Source of the DNA: Clostridia bacterium
GTDB lineage: Bacteria > Bacillota > Clostridia > Christensenellales > UBA1242
NCBI GenBank assembly: GCA_900768425.1
Contig: CAAGCR010000001.1
Coordinates: 1-34,259, forward strand
DNA length: 34,259 bases
Direction of reading: 5' to 3'
Positions 1-8,550 of the stretch are shown piece after piece; within the stretch, counting starts at the first letter, position 1; each line of letters opens with the position of its first letter. Position numbers and translations under genes: made by a program. The notes under the pieces were generated by a model that did not search any database, was not told the DNA's origin, and saw nothing but the letters and a program-made list of their open reading frames with translations.

Positions 1-19
1 AATGCCAGTCCCTTTTGTT

Positions 20-185
20 CGGTGGCAAAAGTTTGTGACTGCTTAAAGTTTATTGATGAAGCGAAGTTTATTGTAACTCACAAATGAAATATATTAAAAA
101 TTAGTCAACCACCGCAAACAATTTATTGTTTGTTCACTGCGAGATGTAATCTCGTTCACTGCAAAACATATTTGTGTTTTGTTCA
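20..185. repeat. Structured intergenic element with a three-hairpin array
   Basis: This is the gap downstream of the transketolase gene. An outer inverted repeat CGGTGG (20-25)/CCACCG (109-114) encloses a second one, TTTGTGA (32-38)/TCACAAA (78-84), and a direct repeat AAGTTTATTG (46-55 and 64-73). Three back-to-back hairpins follow, with different stems: CAAACAAT/ATTGTTTG (115-132), CGAGAT/ATCTCG (140-154) and CAAAACA/TGTTTTG (162-181). The first two are separated from the next by the same spacer TTCACTG, and the third ends in TTCA. The loops are short (2, 3 and 6 bases). No ORF of note lies here. The function is unknown; part may act in transcription termination, but there is no clean U-tract for the minus strand. 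Confidence 0.75.
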
Positions 186-199
186 TTTTTATTTTAGTA

Positions 200-2155
200 T
201 TATTTTTTTATTAAATTCTTTATTTTTTTAACTATTAAATTTGTTGTAAAACCAAAGTGGCGGTCTAGGTCTTCTGCGTTACCACTTTCACCAAAATTTT
301 CTATGCCTATAAATAAATCTTTTTCGTTTAGGTATTTATACCAATGGGTATCGTTTGATGCTTCTATAACTACTTTATGTTTGCTTCCATTTAAAACTGA
401 ATTTTTGTAAGTATCACTTTGTGCTTCAAAAATATTTAAACTTGGGAAAGAACATACTTCACATTTAATGCCCAAATTTTTCAATTCTTTGGCAACATCT
501 AGGGCAAGACTTACTTCGCTTCCACTGGCAAATATTGACACATCACCTTTTGTTCCAGAAAGCACATAGCCACCTTTCAAAATGTTTTTTGCACCATAAG
601 ACACATTTGGCAATTTTTGACGAGATAATGCAAAGGCACTTGGTTTTTCGGTATCGGTTGCAAGTTTGTAGCAATGCAAAAGTTCGTTTGTGTCGGCAGG
701 GCGGAAAACATTTAAGTTAGGAATTAAACGCAACTGTCCTAATTGTTCTACCGGTTGATGAGTTGGACCATCTTGTCCAACCTTAAAACTATCGTGCGAG
801 AACAAATAAAGCACTGGCAAATTCATTAATGCGCTCATACGCATTGGTGGAATCATATAGTTAGAAAAAGCCATAAAGGTTGAGCAGAATACCGGACTTT
901 CTAAATACAAACTTAAACCATTGCAAATTGCACCCATTGCGTGTTCGCGAATGCCAAAATGGATATTTCTACCCCTACGGTTATTGCGAGAATAATCGCC
1001 AAATTCTTTTACATATGCCTTAACAGAAGGAGCAAGGTCGGCAGTACCACCGACAAAACGTGGTTGTCTTGCCATTAATTCTTTTAAAATTAATTGATTT
1101 GCTTCTCTCCCGCTCATTTCTTCTTGCAAAACGTCTGGTTTTAAAAGTTTCAAAACATCGGTTTCTTTTTCACCTATAAAACTTTCAAACTGTCTGCAAA
1201 GTTCTGGATGTGTTTGCTCATACAAGCAATACATTCTTTTCCATTTTTCAAGTAAAATTTTATTATAACGAATAGACCTAAAACAATAATCTTTAACATC
1301 TTGTGAAAATTTTGTGAAGTTTGGCATTAGTAGGTCGTTTTTGTACTCAATTAACTCCTTATCTGACAAAGGTATTCCATGTATTTTTTCTGTACCGGCA
1401 TAAGAAGTACCATAACCGATTGTTGTATTAAAAATTATTATAGTTGGTTTTGATGAGCGTTTTGCCTTTGCAATGGCTCTACTGCACCAAAAGTAACTAT
1501 TTCCGTTTTTAACCTTAATTACATTCCAGTTCATTGCTTTAAATTTTTTAGACACATCTTCTGTGTTTGCAAGGCTAACTTTACCATCTATGGTGATATT
1601 ATTTGAATCATAAAGTAAAATGAGTTTTTTAAGTTTTAATGCACCTGCAAGACTGCACGCTTCTTGTGCAACACCTTCTTCTAGGCAACCATCGCCACAA
1701 TAACAATAAGTGTAATTATCTATAATGTTTGCTTTTTGTGCATTAAATCTTGCGCCAACCATTGATTGTCCTATTGCCATACCAACTGCATTTGCCACGC
1801 CTTGACCTAATGGACCAGTGCTAACTTCTACAAATTTAGTCTTTTTATATTCCGGATGCCCTGGGGTTTTTGAGCCAAATTTTCTGAATTTTGTCAAATC
1901 TTCATCACTTACCCCCATATTGAACAAATTTAAAAGGCTATAATATAATGCACTTACATGTCCGGCAGATAACACAAACCTATCGCGTGCAAAAAATTCG
2001 CTATCGTTAGGGTTGAAAAAATAATGGTCTTTAAAAAGTGCAAAAAGTATAGGCACTGCACCAACAGATGAACCAGTATGCCCTGACTTTGCATTAGAAA
2101 TTACACTTGCACTCATTAATCTTAATTCGTTTACACATTTTTGATTTATATTCAT
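200..2155 (-). CDS. tkt: Transketolase
   Basis: The 651-residue protein is a full-length transketolase, the thiamine-diphosphate enzyme that moves two-carbon ketol units between sugar phosphates in the non-oxidative pentose phosphate pathway (cytosolic). Visible motifs are GHTG (25-28), AGH (64-66), GPLGQG (114-119), the GDG start of the ThDP/metal motif (154-156) with DSN (183-185), KIHG (257-260), GIREHAMG with the catalytic Glu (about 404), SHDS (453-456) and DGPTHQP (462-468). Length is typical of the single-chain enzyme, so it is not a split N/C pair. The start lies two bases after the stop of the shikimate-kinase-like gene. Its GGAG ribosome binding site sits inside the last codons of that gene, so the two are probably translationally coupled. 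Residues in the active-site segments look intact. Confidence 0.96.
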   Translation of the reverse strand: MNINQKCVNELRLMSASVISNAKSGHTGSSVGAVPILFALFKDHYFFNPNDSEFFARDRFVLSAGHVSALYYSLLNLFNMGVSDEDLTKFRKFGSKTPGHPEYKKTKFVEVSTGPLGQGVANAVGMAIGQSMVGARFNAQKANIIDNYTYCYCGDGCLEEGVAQEACSLAGALKLKKLILLYDSNNITIDGKVSLANTEDVSKKFKAMNWNVIKVKNGNSYFWCSRAIAKAKRSSKPTIIIFNTTIGYGTSYAGTEKIHGIPLSDKELIEYKNDLLMPNFTKFSQDVKDYCFRSIRYNKILLEKWKRMYCLYEQTHPELCRQFESFIGEKETDVLKLLKPDVLQEEMSGREANQLILKELMARQPRFVGGTADLAPSVKAYVKEFGDYSRNNRRGRNIHFGIREHAMGAICNGLSLYLESPVFCSTFMAFSNYMIPPMRMSALMNLPVLYLFSHDSFKVGQDGPTHQPVEQLGQLRLIPNLNVFRPADTNELLHCYKLATDTEKPSAFALSRQKLPNVSYGAKNILKGGYVLSGTKGDVSIFASGSEVSLALDVAKELKNLGIKCEVCSFPSLNIFEAQSDTYKNSVLNGSKHKVVIEASNDTHWYKYLNEKDLFIGIENFGESGNAEDLDRHFGFTTNLIVKKIKNLIKK

Positions 2156-2157
2156 TT

Positions 2158-2655
2158 TTATGCTCCATTAAATTTTGCTAATTCTTTCTTTAATTTATTT
2201 ATGATTTTTTTAATGTCTTTGCCATTATACACAACTTCTATGTTGCACATATTGCTTAGTTGACTACCTATTTCTTCATAAACTAAAAGAGCCACATCGT
2301 TTTTTTCGGTAAGAGGTTTTGTTTCATTTAGTTTTTCTAAGTATTCCTTTTTTGAATTTATGAACACTAATGCACAACTATTATTTAATTTTGTCCAAAT
2401 TTCTTCATTTAAAAACAAATCATAAGGACAATTAATAATTGTGTTTTCATACTCGCTTGCACTAATTGCAAGTTTTTTGATTTGATGGTTTAGATATTCT
2501 TCCCCTGCCTTTAAAAGTACATCTTCTTTATTAAGATTGTATTTTATTAAATCATTGATGCTTAAATAGAACATATCTAAATCAGCCGCCAAAGCGACCG
2601 CAATGTCATTTACCATATTATAATCAAGCCCAACAAGGGCGATATTGCTCTTCAT
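2158..2655 (-). CDS. Shikimate-kinase-like protein with degenerate active site
   Basis: The 165-residue protein has the general layout of a small nucleoside-monophosphate or shikimate kinase fold: an N-terminal beta strand followed by the P-loop position, GEEYLNHQ (51-58, like the shikimate kinase GE..FR..E segment), a central strand, and KPLTEK (113-118, like the RPLL lid motif). The catalytic signatures are gone. The Walker A position reads GLDYNMVN (9-16) with no Gly-Lys-Ser/Thr; the FIDTD aspartates are replaced (YLSIND, 30-35); and the GGG motif reads CPY (about 76-78). It is probably a non-catalytic relative, perhaps regulatory, or a very divergent kinase. It precedes transketolase by two bases. 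There is no ribosome binding site before its ATG, and a promoter ends only seven bases upstream. Family assignment is inference; the missing residues are directly seen. Confidence 0.7.
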   Translation of the reverse strand: MKSNIALVGLDYNMVNDIAVALAADLDMFYLSINDLIKYNLNKEDVLLKAGEEYLNHQIKKLAISASEYENTIINCPYDLFLNEEIWTKLNNSCALVFINSKKEYLEKLNETKPLTEKNDVALLVYEEIGSQLSNMCNIEVVYNGKDIKKIINKLKKELAKFNGA

Positions 2656-2662
2656 AATATAT

Positions 2663-2691
2663 ATAATAACAAATTACAAAAAATATAGCAA
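2663..2691 (-). promoter_or_regulatory. Promoter placed for a leaderless mRNA (shikimate-kinase-like/tkt)
   Basis: On the minus strand TTGCTA (2691-2686) and TATTAT (2668-2663) are separated by 17 bases. The ATG at 2655 begins seven bases after the -10 box, so transcription would start at or next to the A of the ATG. No Shine-Dalgarno sequence is present. The -35 box overlaps the A-tract of the neighbouring terminator. Confidence 0.6.
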
Positions 2692-2722
2692 AAAAATTCC
2701 GATATTACTATCGGAATTTTTG
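2690..2722 (-). terminator. Intrinsic terminator of the large Ig-repeat surface protein gene
   Basis: Perfect arms AATTCCGATA (2695-2704) and TATCGGAATT (2709-2718) close a four-base loop. They extend into flanking A/T, giving a seven-U run on the minus-strand transcript. Confidence 0.85.
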
Positions 2723-2739
2723 TATACTTTTGTTATTTT

Positions 2740-5700
2740 CTAGCCTTTGTATAATTTATCCATTTTCTTTTTAGAAACAATGAAGTAAACAACAACACCG
2801 GCAAGAACAGCAACTGAAACAACAATTAGAACTGTACCGATAATTTCTGTGCTTGTCATATTAGAAGTTGCTTTATCTTGAATTGTGAAGGTTTTTGTAA
2901 CTGTTGTAGTTAAACCAGCATCATCAGTTGCGGTAAATCTTAATTCATATTCACCGGCATCTTTTAGATTGAAGATAAATTTAGTATCTGTACTTGCATC
3001 TGCTTTTTTGATTTCAGTACCATTCAAGTATAGTTTAACAACGACATCTTGTTTTTCTAAGGTTGTTTTGTTATCACTAACTTTGATGTAGTCTTTTGTA
3101 TCTTCTAGGTCAATAGTAATCACTTGACCTGATTTGTAAGTGCTATTAACAATTTTATCTGAAACAGTTAAGGTTGGGGCAACTAAGTCGCCAATTTTAA
3201 TTGTATAAGATTTAGAAGATGTGTTACCTTCTTTGTCGTATGCTGTATATGTTACAGTGTATTCAGCATCGTTGTTGAATGTGTAGAACATAGTATCTTG
3301 AGTTGAACCAGTTTTACCTTCTTCATATTTTTTATTCATTTCTGAATATTTGATTGTTCTTGTTGTATTCTTAGAAGAAATAACAATAGTTGATTTTTCT
3401 GTATCAATACCAGATAAGTCTTTTGCAGAGAACTTAGGAATTAAGATTTTTGTACCTTTTTCGTAAGCGGCTTGAATGCTTTGTCTACCGGTAGAATCAT
3501 TAACACGTTCAGTTTCCCAAACAACGTTAATTTCTGGACCTACTGTATCTTTAACAGTAACTTTAAATTCAAATTCATCAACAGTGTTTTCTGGATTTGC
3601 TTTTTCATACATTACATATTTTAGTTTGTAAGCACCTTTTGCATTTGGAACAAATTCACTATTGTTTAGTTTGTAAGCACCTTCTGATTCGGTACATACA
3701 ACATAGTAATCATATTCATCAGCATGTTCGCCAGTAATTTTTGCAACTTGAAGTTTAAAAGCCTTTCCTAACTCTAATTCGTTATTTTCAGAAATACCCA
3801 AATCTTCAAAGCGAAGTTCACCAGTGTAAGAAGCATCGGTAACAGTGTATGTTAAGAATTTAACAACAGCATTGCCTGCAGCGTCTGTAACTTTGATTGC
3901 AACTTGGTAAGTACCAGCAGTTGCAGCAACAAAACTTGCATTTGAATAAACTAAATAACCACCAACTTTAATTGCCATAGCATTTTGTGCTGTATAGTTA
4001 ATAACTTTATCATCTGCAGTTGTACATTTAACAGTGATGTTAGTGTTAAGAGAATCAACACCATCTGCACCATCTTGGAATTTAATTGTTGGAACAGTTA
4101 TTTTTGCACCTTGAACATATGTGTAAGAGTAACCAGCATCATCAACATCATAAACTGAAGGAACTGCTGTACCTAAAACTTCTGAGTTTAGAGTGATTTC
4201 TTTCTTTTCAATGGTTTCTTTTCCGCCATCGTTGATTGCTTTTGCATAGATAGTTAATTTTGTAGGACGGTTTGTATCATTTTTCTTAGCACTTGTATCA
4301 ATAACATATTTATTGTCATCATTAAGTTTTAAATCAATAGCTTCACCTTCTACACCATCAACTGTGTATGTGTAGTAGACTTTTGTTTCTAGTCTGTCAT
4401 CTTTTTCATCAGATGCTGTTATATCACCAAATTCAACTTTTTCACCAAGTTCAATTGAGGAATAGAAAGTATCGTTGAATTTAACTGTTGGTTTAATATC
4501 ATTTGAAGATGCATCTTTCCAGTCAAAATTTTTATCTACTGTGAATTTATAAGAAACAGTTGCTTTATTTTTATGTGCATCTGTAACTGTATAGTAAACA
4601 TAATAGTAACCATCTTTTAAAGTGGCAGTTTCTGCTGGAACAGTTATATATTTTGTTGCATCTAAAGCATCACCAGTGTGGTTGAATACGATTTCTTTGC
4701 AAGCATCTTCGAATTTATCAGATTTATATACAAGTTCACGACTTGAATTTTCAATTCTTCTTTCAAACTTAAAGTCGTTATAGTTGAAAGTGCCAAGGTC
4801 TTCGGCATAGATTGCTTTAATAACAATGTCTTCTTGTACGCCATCAATTTGACCGAACATAGATTTTAAAGCATAATCTTTATTCTTTAAAGTTTTTAAA
4901 GTTGCAACATCAGTAGCATATGCATCTACAACTATTGGAGTTGGGTTTAAAGAATCTTCAACTGTATCAATGTTAAATTCTGCAGTTTTGGTGTTGCCCA
5001 AGGCATCTTTAACAGTGTATTGAACTCTATAATATACACCAACTTCATCAGCGGTAAATTCGTATACACCTTTGTCGTTCTTTGTGATAACTTTTTTATC
5101 GGTATTGCCAACTAAAACTTCTTCACTAATAGGGTCGGTTGCTCCGTTTTTATAAACTTTAACTTCATAGTAAACAGGTACAGCTTCTGTGCCATTTTTA
5201 GCAGTAACTGCTGGCAATTCAATAGTTTTACCAACGTTTACACTCTTTGGTTTTTCGCTTCCATATACTATTGTTAAATCGTATTCGTTTTTATAACTAT
5301 CAGCTGAAACAGCAGAGAATTCAGTTTTAACTTCACCAAGATAAGCATCTTTTGCGCCATCTTTTTTAGAATATGCTTTGTAAGTTACAATGTAGTAACC
5401 AATTTCAATAGGGTTTTCGCTATTGAAAACAATTTTTTTGCTTTCGGTAATGTTTTCGGTTGTAAAGTCAGGTTTTGTAACACTGATTTCTACGACAGCA
5501 TCAACTTCATCACCGTTTTCATCTGTAACTTTGCAAGTTGGAACATTCAATTCACCAGTAAATGCCACATTGTTTTTGTCTTTAACGGCAATTTTGTTTG
5601 GCAAAATATTTGCATTGTTTTCAACTAGTTTTACGTTGTATGTTGTTGTTTCAACTTCAAAAGTAACTTCGCCTTTATAGTTGCCACTTACATAAGTGAT

Positions 5701-6051
5701 GGTGTACTCACCTATTTCGTCAACCTTAAATTTGCCATCTGTAACATTTTCTTGTGTGAAAGTGCCACCAGTTGGAGTTGTAACTGTATATTCAGTTAAA
5801 GTAGTTTCAGTACCACCAACGCCATAAAATTTTGCAGTTGGCATAGTGAAACTATCACCAAGTTTAACAACTTTGTCATAACTAGAAATAACTAAAGTAT
5901 TATCCTTAGCAGTGACAGTGTCTGCTTTAACAACATTAGTGCCATTTGCACGATTAGTTGCATTAAAAGAAAGAACTGTTGTGCCTGCTACACCGGCAGT
6001 TGTTGCTACTGCTAAAATAGCAGCTGCTGTTCTTTTTATAGATTTTTTCAT
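2740..6051 (-). CDS. Large membrane-anchored surface protein with repeated Ig-like domains
   Basis: The 1103-residue protein begins with a positively charged signal peptide (MKKSIKRTAAAILAVATTAG, cleavage near residue 30-43). It ends with one hydrophobic helix (about 1068-1092) and a short basic tail (SKKKMDKLYKG), so it should be anchored in the membrane with the long body outside. About nine beta-rich repeats carry the pattern G.Y.V.YTV.D..GN followed by a V/I-rich strand, for example near residues 117, 215, 340, 480, 735, 945 and 1050. This resembles bacterial Ig-like or DUF5011-type adhesin domains. No LPXTG sorting motif and no catalytic domain were recognised. The start has a GGAG ribosome binding site and an excellent promoter upstream; a terminator follows. 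It is monocistronic. The role is probably adhesion or cell-envelope structure (inference). Confidence 0.85.
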   Translation of the reverse strand: MKKSIKRTAAAILAVATTAGVAGTTVLSFNATNRANGTNVVKADTVTAKDNTLVISSYDKVVKLGDSFTMPTAKFYGVGGTETTLTEYTVTTPTGGTFTQENVTDGKFKVDEIGEYTITYVSGNYKGEVTFEVETTTYNVKLVENNANILPNKIAVKDKNNVAFTGELNVPTCKVTDENGDEVDAVVEISVTKPDFTTENITESKKIVFNSENPIEIGYYIVTYKAYSKKDGAKDAYLGEVKTEFSAVSADSYKNEYDLTIVYGSEKPKSVNVGKTIELPAVTAKNGTEAVPVYYEVKVYKNGATDPISEEVLVGNTDKKVITKNDKGVYEFTADEVGVYYRVQYTVKDALGNTKTAEFNIDTVEDSLNPTPIVVDAYATDVATLKTLKNKDYALKSMFGQIDGVQEDIVIKAIYAEDLGTFNYNDFKFERRIENSSRELVYKSDKFEDACKEIVFNHTGDALDATKYITVPAETATLKDGYYYVYYTVTDAHKNKATVSYKFTVDKNFDWKDASSNDIKPTVKFNDTFYSSIELGEKVEFGDITASDEKDDRLETKVYYTYTVDGVEGEAIDLKLNDDNKYVIDTSAKKNDTNRPTKLTIYAKAINDGGKETIEKKEITLNSEVLGTAVPSVYDVDDAGYSYTYVQGAKITVPTIKFQDGADGVDSLNTNITVKCTTADDKVINYTAQNAMAIKVGGYLVYSNASFVAATAGTYQVAIKVTDAAGNAVVKFLTYTVTDASYTGELRFEDLGISENNELELGKAFKLQVAKITGEHADEYDYYVVCTESEGAYKLNNSEFVPNAKGAYKLKYVMYEKANPENTVDEFEFKVTVKDTVGPEINVVWETERVNDSTGRQSIQAAYEKGTKILIPKFSAKDLSGIDTEKSTIVISSKNTTRTIKYSEMNKKYEEGKTGSTQDTMFYTFNNDAEYTVTYTAYDKEGNTSSKSYTIKIGDLVAPTLTVSDKIVNSTYKSGQVITIDLEDTKDYIKVSDNKTTLEKQDVVVKLYLNGTEIKKADASTDTKFIFNLKDAGEYELRFTATDDAGLTTTVTKTFTIQDKATSNMTSTEIIGTVLIVVSVAVLAGVVVYFIVSKKKMDKLYKG

Positions 6052-6088
6052 TGTTGTTGCTCCTAAAATATAGTTTTATAACGACATA

Positions 6089-6117
6089 AGTTTAAACTAT
6101 AACGAATAAAATGTCAA
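6089..6117 (-). promoter_or_regulatory. Promoter of the large Ig-repeat surface protein
   Basis: On the minus strand a perfect TTGACA (6117-6112) is followed after 17 bases by TAAACT (6094-6089). The ATG lies 38 bases downstream, with GGAG about nine bases before it. Confidence 0.6.
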
Positions 6118-6629
6118 CGAATTTAACCTATTTTTACAGGAATGTCTTAAACTAAATTAAAATAGCGAAATTTGTAACAAAAAAATTAGCATTTTTAGGC
6201 AAGTTTGTATAAAAACTTAAATACTTTCGTAAAAATTATCACTTTCACACCAAATTTTTCTTTGCCACTTACATCAAATTTATCATTCACATTACGCCAA
6301 AATTATTTGTGCCCAACATTTTTTATATTCATTACAATTTAACAATAATTGATAAGACCTAACTATTTTTCATCACTAATACAAATTTTCATATCAACAA
6401 AGATATTAAGCCCACAATCTTTATCATTCATTGTTCAAACAATACAACTTATTATTCGTTGCATTAGCAATAAGACAATAATTATTCAATCATCAGTCTT
6501 AATTATTCATTATTTATAATCCCCCTGTCGTTTACCATTAGTGTGTGATTTAATAAAACCATTATGCAAGAAAATTTTGTCTACTTTGCACTAAAAAAGC
6601 CCTATTTTGCCATAAAAGAAAAATAAAGA
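6118..6629. other. Long AT-rich gap with no recognised gene
   Basis: Between the surface protein promoter and the hflX terminator lie about 500 bases with stops in all frames. They are rich in ATTATTCATT- and CATTA-like words but hold no clear palindrome, repeat unit or RNA gene that I can identify. It may be decayed sequence. Confidence 0.6.
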
Positions 6630-6667
6630 AAAATCAACAAGTCAGATTTCCCTAAAATGTTGATTTT
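6630..6667 (-). terminator. Intrinsic terminator downstream of hflX
   Basis: Arms AAAATCAACA (6630-6639) and TGTTGATTTT (6658-6667) pair perfectly around an 18-base loop. The minus-strand transcript continues into a U-rich run after the stem. It lies about 50 bases past the hflX stop. Confidence 0.7.
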
Positions 6668-6718
6668 CTCTTTGTTTGAATAGTTAATGCTGTATGAAAG
6701 AATTTTAAAAATTTAGCC

Positions 6719-7783
6719 TTATTCCATTTTGTCTATGATGGCTTGTTTTAGTTTGTCTATGCCTATGTTTTTCTTGGCAGAGATGGCTATGCCATCTTGT
6801 GGAATGTTATCGGATAGGTCACATTTATTATACACCTTTATTACCGGTGCTGTAATGTCGTTTTGCTTTAATACATCTTCTACAACGGCAATTTGTTTAT
6901 CTCTGTCCGGATTAAAGGAGTCAATTACGTGCAAAATTAAGTCAGCATCTTTTGCTTCTTCTAGGGTTGATGAAAAAGCATCAACCAAATTATGTGGGAG
7001 TTTGCTTATAAACCCAACAGTATCTGTTAAAACAATCTTTTTTCCGTAATCTAAAAACACATTACGACTGGTTGTGTCTAGTGTTGCAAAAAGTTTATCA
7101 TCGGCATATATGCCTGCTTTACTGATTAAATTTAATAGCGTACTTTTCCCTGCATTGGTGTAGCCGACAATGGCAACTTTAAACACTCCGCTTGTGTTGC
7201 GATTCTTTTTTTGCACATCTCTATTTTGTTTTATTCTTGCAATTTCTTTTTCTAATTTTAAAATGTTATTTTGTGCCAATCTTTTATTTAGTTCCAACTT
7301 TGTTTCGCCTGGGCCACGCATACCAACGCCACCGCTACCAAAACGGCCAGATGAGCCTTGTATGCTTGCAAGTCTAGGAAGATTATATTTTAGTTGAGCA
7401 AGTTCAACCTGCAATTTACCTTCGTTTGATATTGCTCTGCGTGCAAAAATATCTAAAATTAAAGTGATTCGGTCAATAACCTTGCAGTCAAAAATTTCGC
7501 TTAAATTTTTTGCTTGTGAGCCACTAAGTTCTTCATCAAAAATTACAAGGTTTGCATTTTGTTCTTTGACCATATTTAAAACTTCATCAACTTTGCCTTC
7601 GCCAATTAAAGTTGCAGGAGTTACTTCGCGAACAAGTTGATAAGTTTGCCCTAAAACCTTTACCCCTGCCGTTTCTGCTAATCTTTCCAATTCTTTAAGT
7701 TGAGCATTAACATCTTCTTTATTTCTATAAATAACCCCAACTAAAATTGCTCTTTCTTGTTCTTTTTCTGTTGAATATGCCAT
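6719..7783 (-). CDS. hflX: Ribosome-associated GTPase HflX
   Basis: The 354-residue protein is HflX, an Obg/TrmE-class GTPase that binds the 50S subunit and helps split or rescue stalled ribosomes. The N-terminal HflX domain (about 10-195) includes the Gly-rich GGVGMRGPGE signature (151-160) and a basic helical linker. The G domain shows G1 GYTNAGKST (207-215), G3 DTVGF (254-258), G4 NKCD (319-322) and G5 SAK (335-337). At 354 residues it is shorter than the E. coli form, because it lacks a long C-terminal extension. An AAGGAGG ribosome binding site lies just before the ATG and a TTGACT/TATACT promoter further up. It appears monocistronic, closed by a terminator. Confidence 0.95.
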   Translation of the reverse strand: MAYSTEKEQERAILVGVIYRNKEDVNAQLKELERLAETAGVKVLGQTYQLVREVTPATLIGEGKVDEVLNMVKEQNANLVIFDEELSGSQAKNLSEIFDCKVIDRITLILDIFARRAISNEGKLQVELAQLKYNLPRLASIQGSSGRFGSGGVGMRGPGETKLELNKRLAQNNILKLEKEIARIKQNRDVQKKNRNTSGVFKVAIVGYTNAGKSTLLNLISKAGIYADDKLFATLDTTSRNVFLDYGKKIVLTDTVGFISKLPHNLVDAFSSTLEEAKDADLILHVIDSFNPDRDKQIAVVEDVLKQNDITAPVIKVYNKCDLSDNIPQDGIAISAKKNIGIDKLKQAIIDKME

Positions 7784-7813
7784 AAAAACCTCCTTGTAAA
7801 TAAATCTGATACA

Positions 7814-7842
7814 AGTATACCTTAGTTGACAAATTTAGTCAA
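7814..7842 (-). promoter_or_regulatory. Promoter of hflX with an inverted repeat over the -35 box
   Basis: On the minus strand TTGACT (7842-7837), a 17-base spacer and TATACT (7819-7814). The -35 region is part of an inverted repeat TTGAC-N7-GTCAA (7825-7841), which could serve as an operator (inference). Confidence 0.6.
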
Positions 7843-8009
7843 TTAACAATGGTAGAATATTTTTTTGTCACATTTTTATTGCGAACTTAATAGTATGATA
7901 TGTAACAAGCGAAAAGGTAAAAAAGCACAAAAGAAAATTAGAGTTATAAACCAATTTATTTTAAGGTTAAAATCTTTAAAATATATGTTTGTAAACTAAT
8001 TGCCATATG

Positions 8010-8034
8010 TTTTTGCTTTGCCGGCGAGCAAAAA
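8010..8034. promoter_or_regulatory. Hairpin in the leader of the Cys-rich protein gene
   Basis: TTTTTGCT (8010-8017) pairs perfectly with AGCAAAAA (8027-8034) around a GC-rich loop, about 40 bases before the ATG at 8074. The surrounding 7784-8073 gap is otherwise AT-rich. A short direct repeat TAAGGTTAAAA lies near 7961 and 8039. Function unknown. Confidence 0.4.
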
Positions 8035-8073
8035 TATATAAGGTTAAAAAATTAAAATGGGAGTGAAACAAAA

Positions 8074-8286
8074 ATGAATTTCTTTGGTAATTTATTTGGC
8101 GGTAGAGGTGAAAAATGCGGAATGGATTGTTGCACTTTAATACTCTTATACTTACTATTAACTCAATGCGGTTGCAACTTTAACATCTGTGATATTTTCA
8201 ACAGCGACTTAATTAAAATTTTATTGCTTATCTACATATTAACAACTTGTTGCGGTGGCAACGATGGTTGCGGATGTAGAGGCTAA
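8074..8286 (+). CDS. Small cysteine-rich hydrophobic protein
   Basis: The 70-residue protein holds 10 cysteines, mostly in CC, CGC and GCGC clusters (KCGMDCC at 14-20, QCGC at 32-35, CCGG and GCGC near the end). These flank two short hydrophobic stretches (about 21-31 and 46-57). The start has GGGAG about nine bases upstream and the gene ends in a strong terminator, so it is a real expressed unit. It is one of only two plus-strand genes. It resembles the small Gly/Cys-rich proteins with a hydrophobic core seen in many Clostridia, some linked to spore surfaces; that similarity is by eye only. Metal binding, disulfide cross-linking or membrane association are all possible. Function not known. 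Confidence 0.7.
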   Translation: MNFFGNLFGGRGEKCGMDCCTLILLYLLLTQCGCNFNICDIFNSDLIKILLLIYILTTCCGGNDGCGCRG

Positions 8287-8306
8287 TTAAGTAAATCTAC
8301 ATAACA

Positions 8307-8347
8307 AACAAGGTAAAACTTTTAAAATAGAGTTTTACCTTGTTTTT
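8307..8347 (+). terminator. Intrinsic terminator of the Cys-rich gene (AACAAGGTAAAA stem)
   Basis: Perfect 14-base arms AACAAGGTAAAACT (8307-8320) and AGTTTTACCTTGTT (8331-8344) enclose a 10-base loop and are followed by a U-run. The stem sequence recurs at three other terminators in the window. Confidence 0.9.
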
Positions 8348-8461
8348 AACATTTTTAAATTATTTTTTAATTATTTTTATTAATCATAAAAATTAATGTT
8401 TTTTGTTAAATTTCATAAACAAATTATTTTTTAAATTTGCAATTCTTTTTTATTTACTGAA

Positions 8462-8513
8462 AATATTTTTTTGCTCGGTAAAAGCAAGGTATTTTTGTTG
8501 CTAAAAAAATATT
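8462..8513 (-). terminator. Probable terminator of the 230-codon lipoprotein gene
   Basis: Arms AATATTTTTTT (8462-8472) and AAAAAAATATT (8503-8513), with GC pairs at the inner end, lie about 40 bases past the stop of the lipoprotein gene. The stem is nearly all A/T, so strength is uncertain. Confidence 0.5.
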
Positions 8514-8550
8514 GTTTTTTATTTGTTAAATATATTTTTTATTGAAAATG

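Noticed and set aside
114..185. CRISPR array suggested by repeated TTCACTGC units
   Set aside because: The constant part is only about eight bases and the variable parts are palindromes, not spacers; there are no cas genes.
2158..2655. Functional shikimate kinase (aroK)
   Set aside because: Walker A, substrate aspartates and the GGG motif are all missing.
2740..2850. LPXTG sorting signal for the large surface protein
   Set aside because: The C-terminus has a membrane helix and basic tail but no LPXTG-like motif.
2885..5680. Plus-strand ORFs opposite the 1103-residue surface protein
   Set aside because: They are shadows of the real gene, without ribosome binding sites or family motifs.
6118..6629. 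Riboswitch or small RNA in the long gap upstream of the surface protein gene
   Set aside because: No conserved-looking stem system or terminator was found in the sequence.
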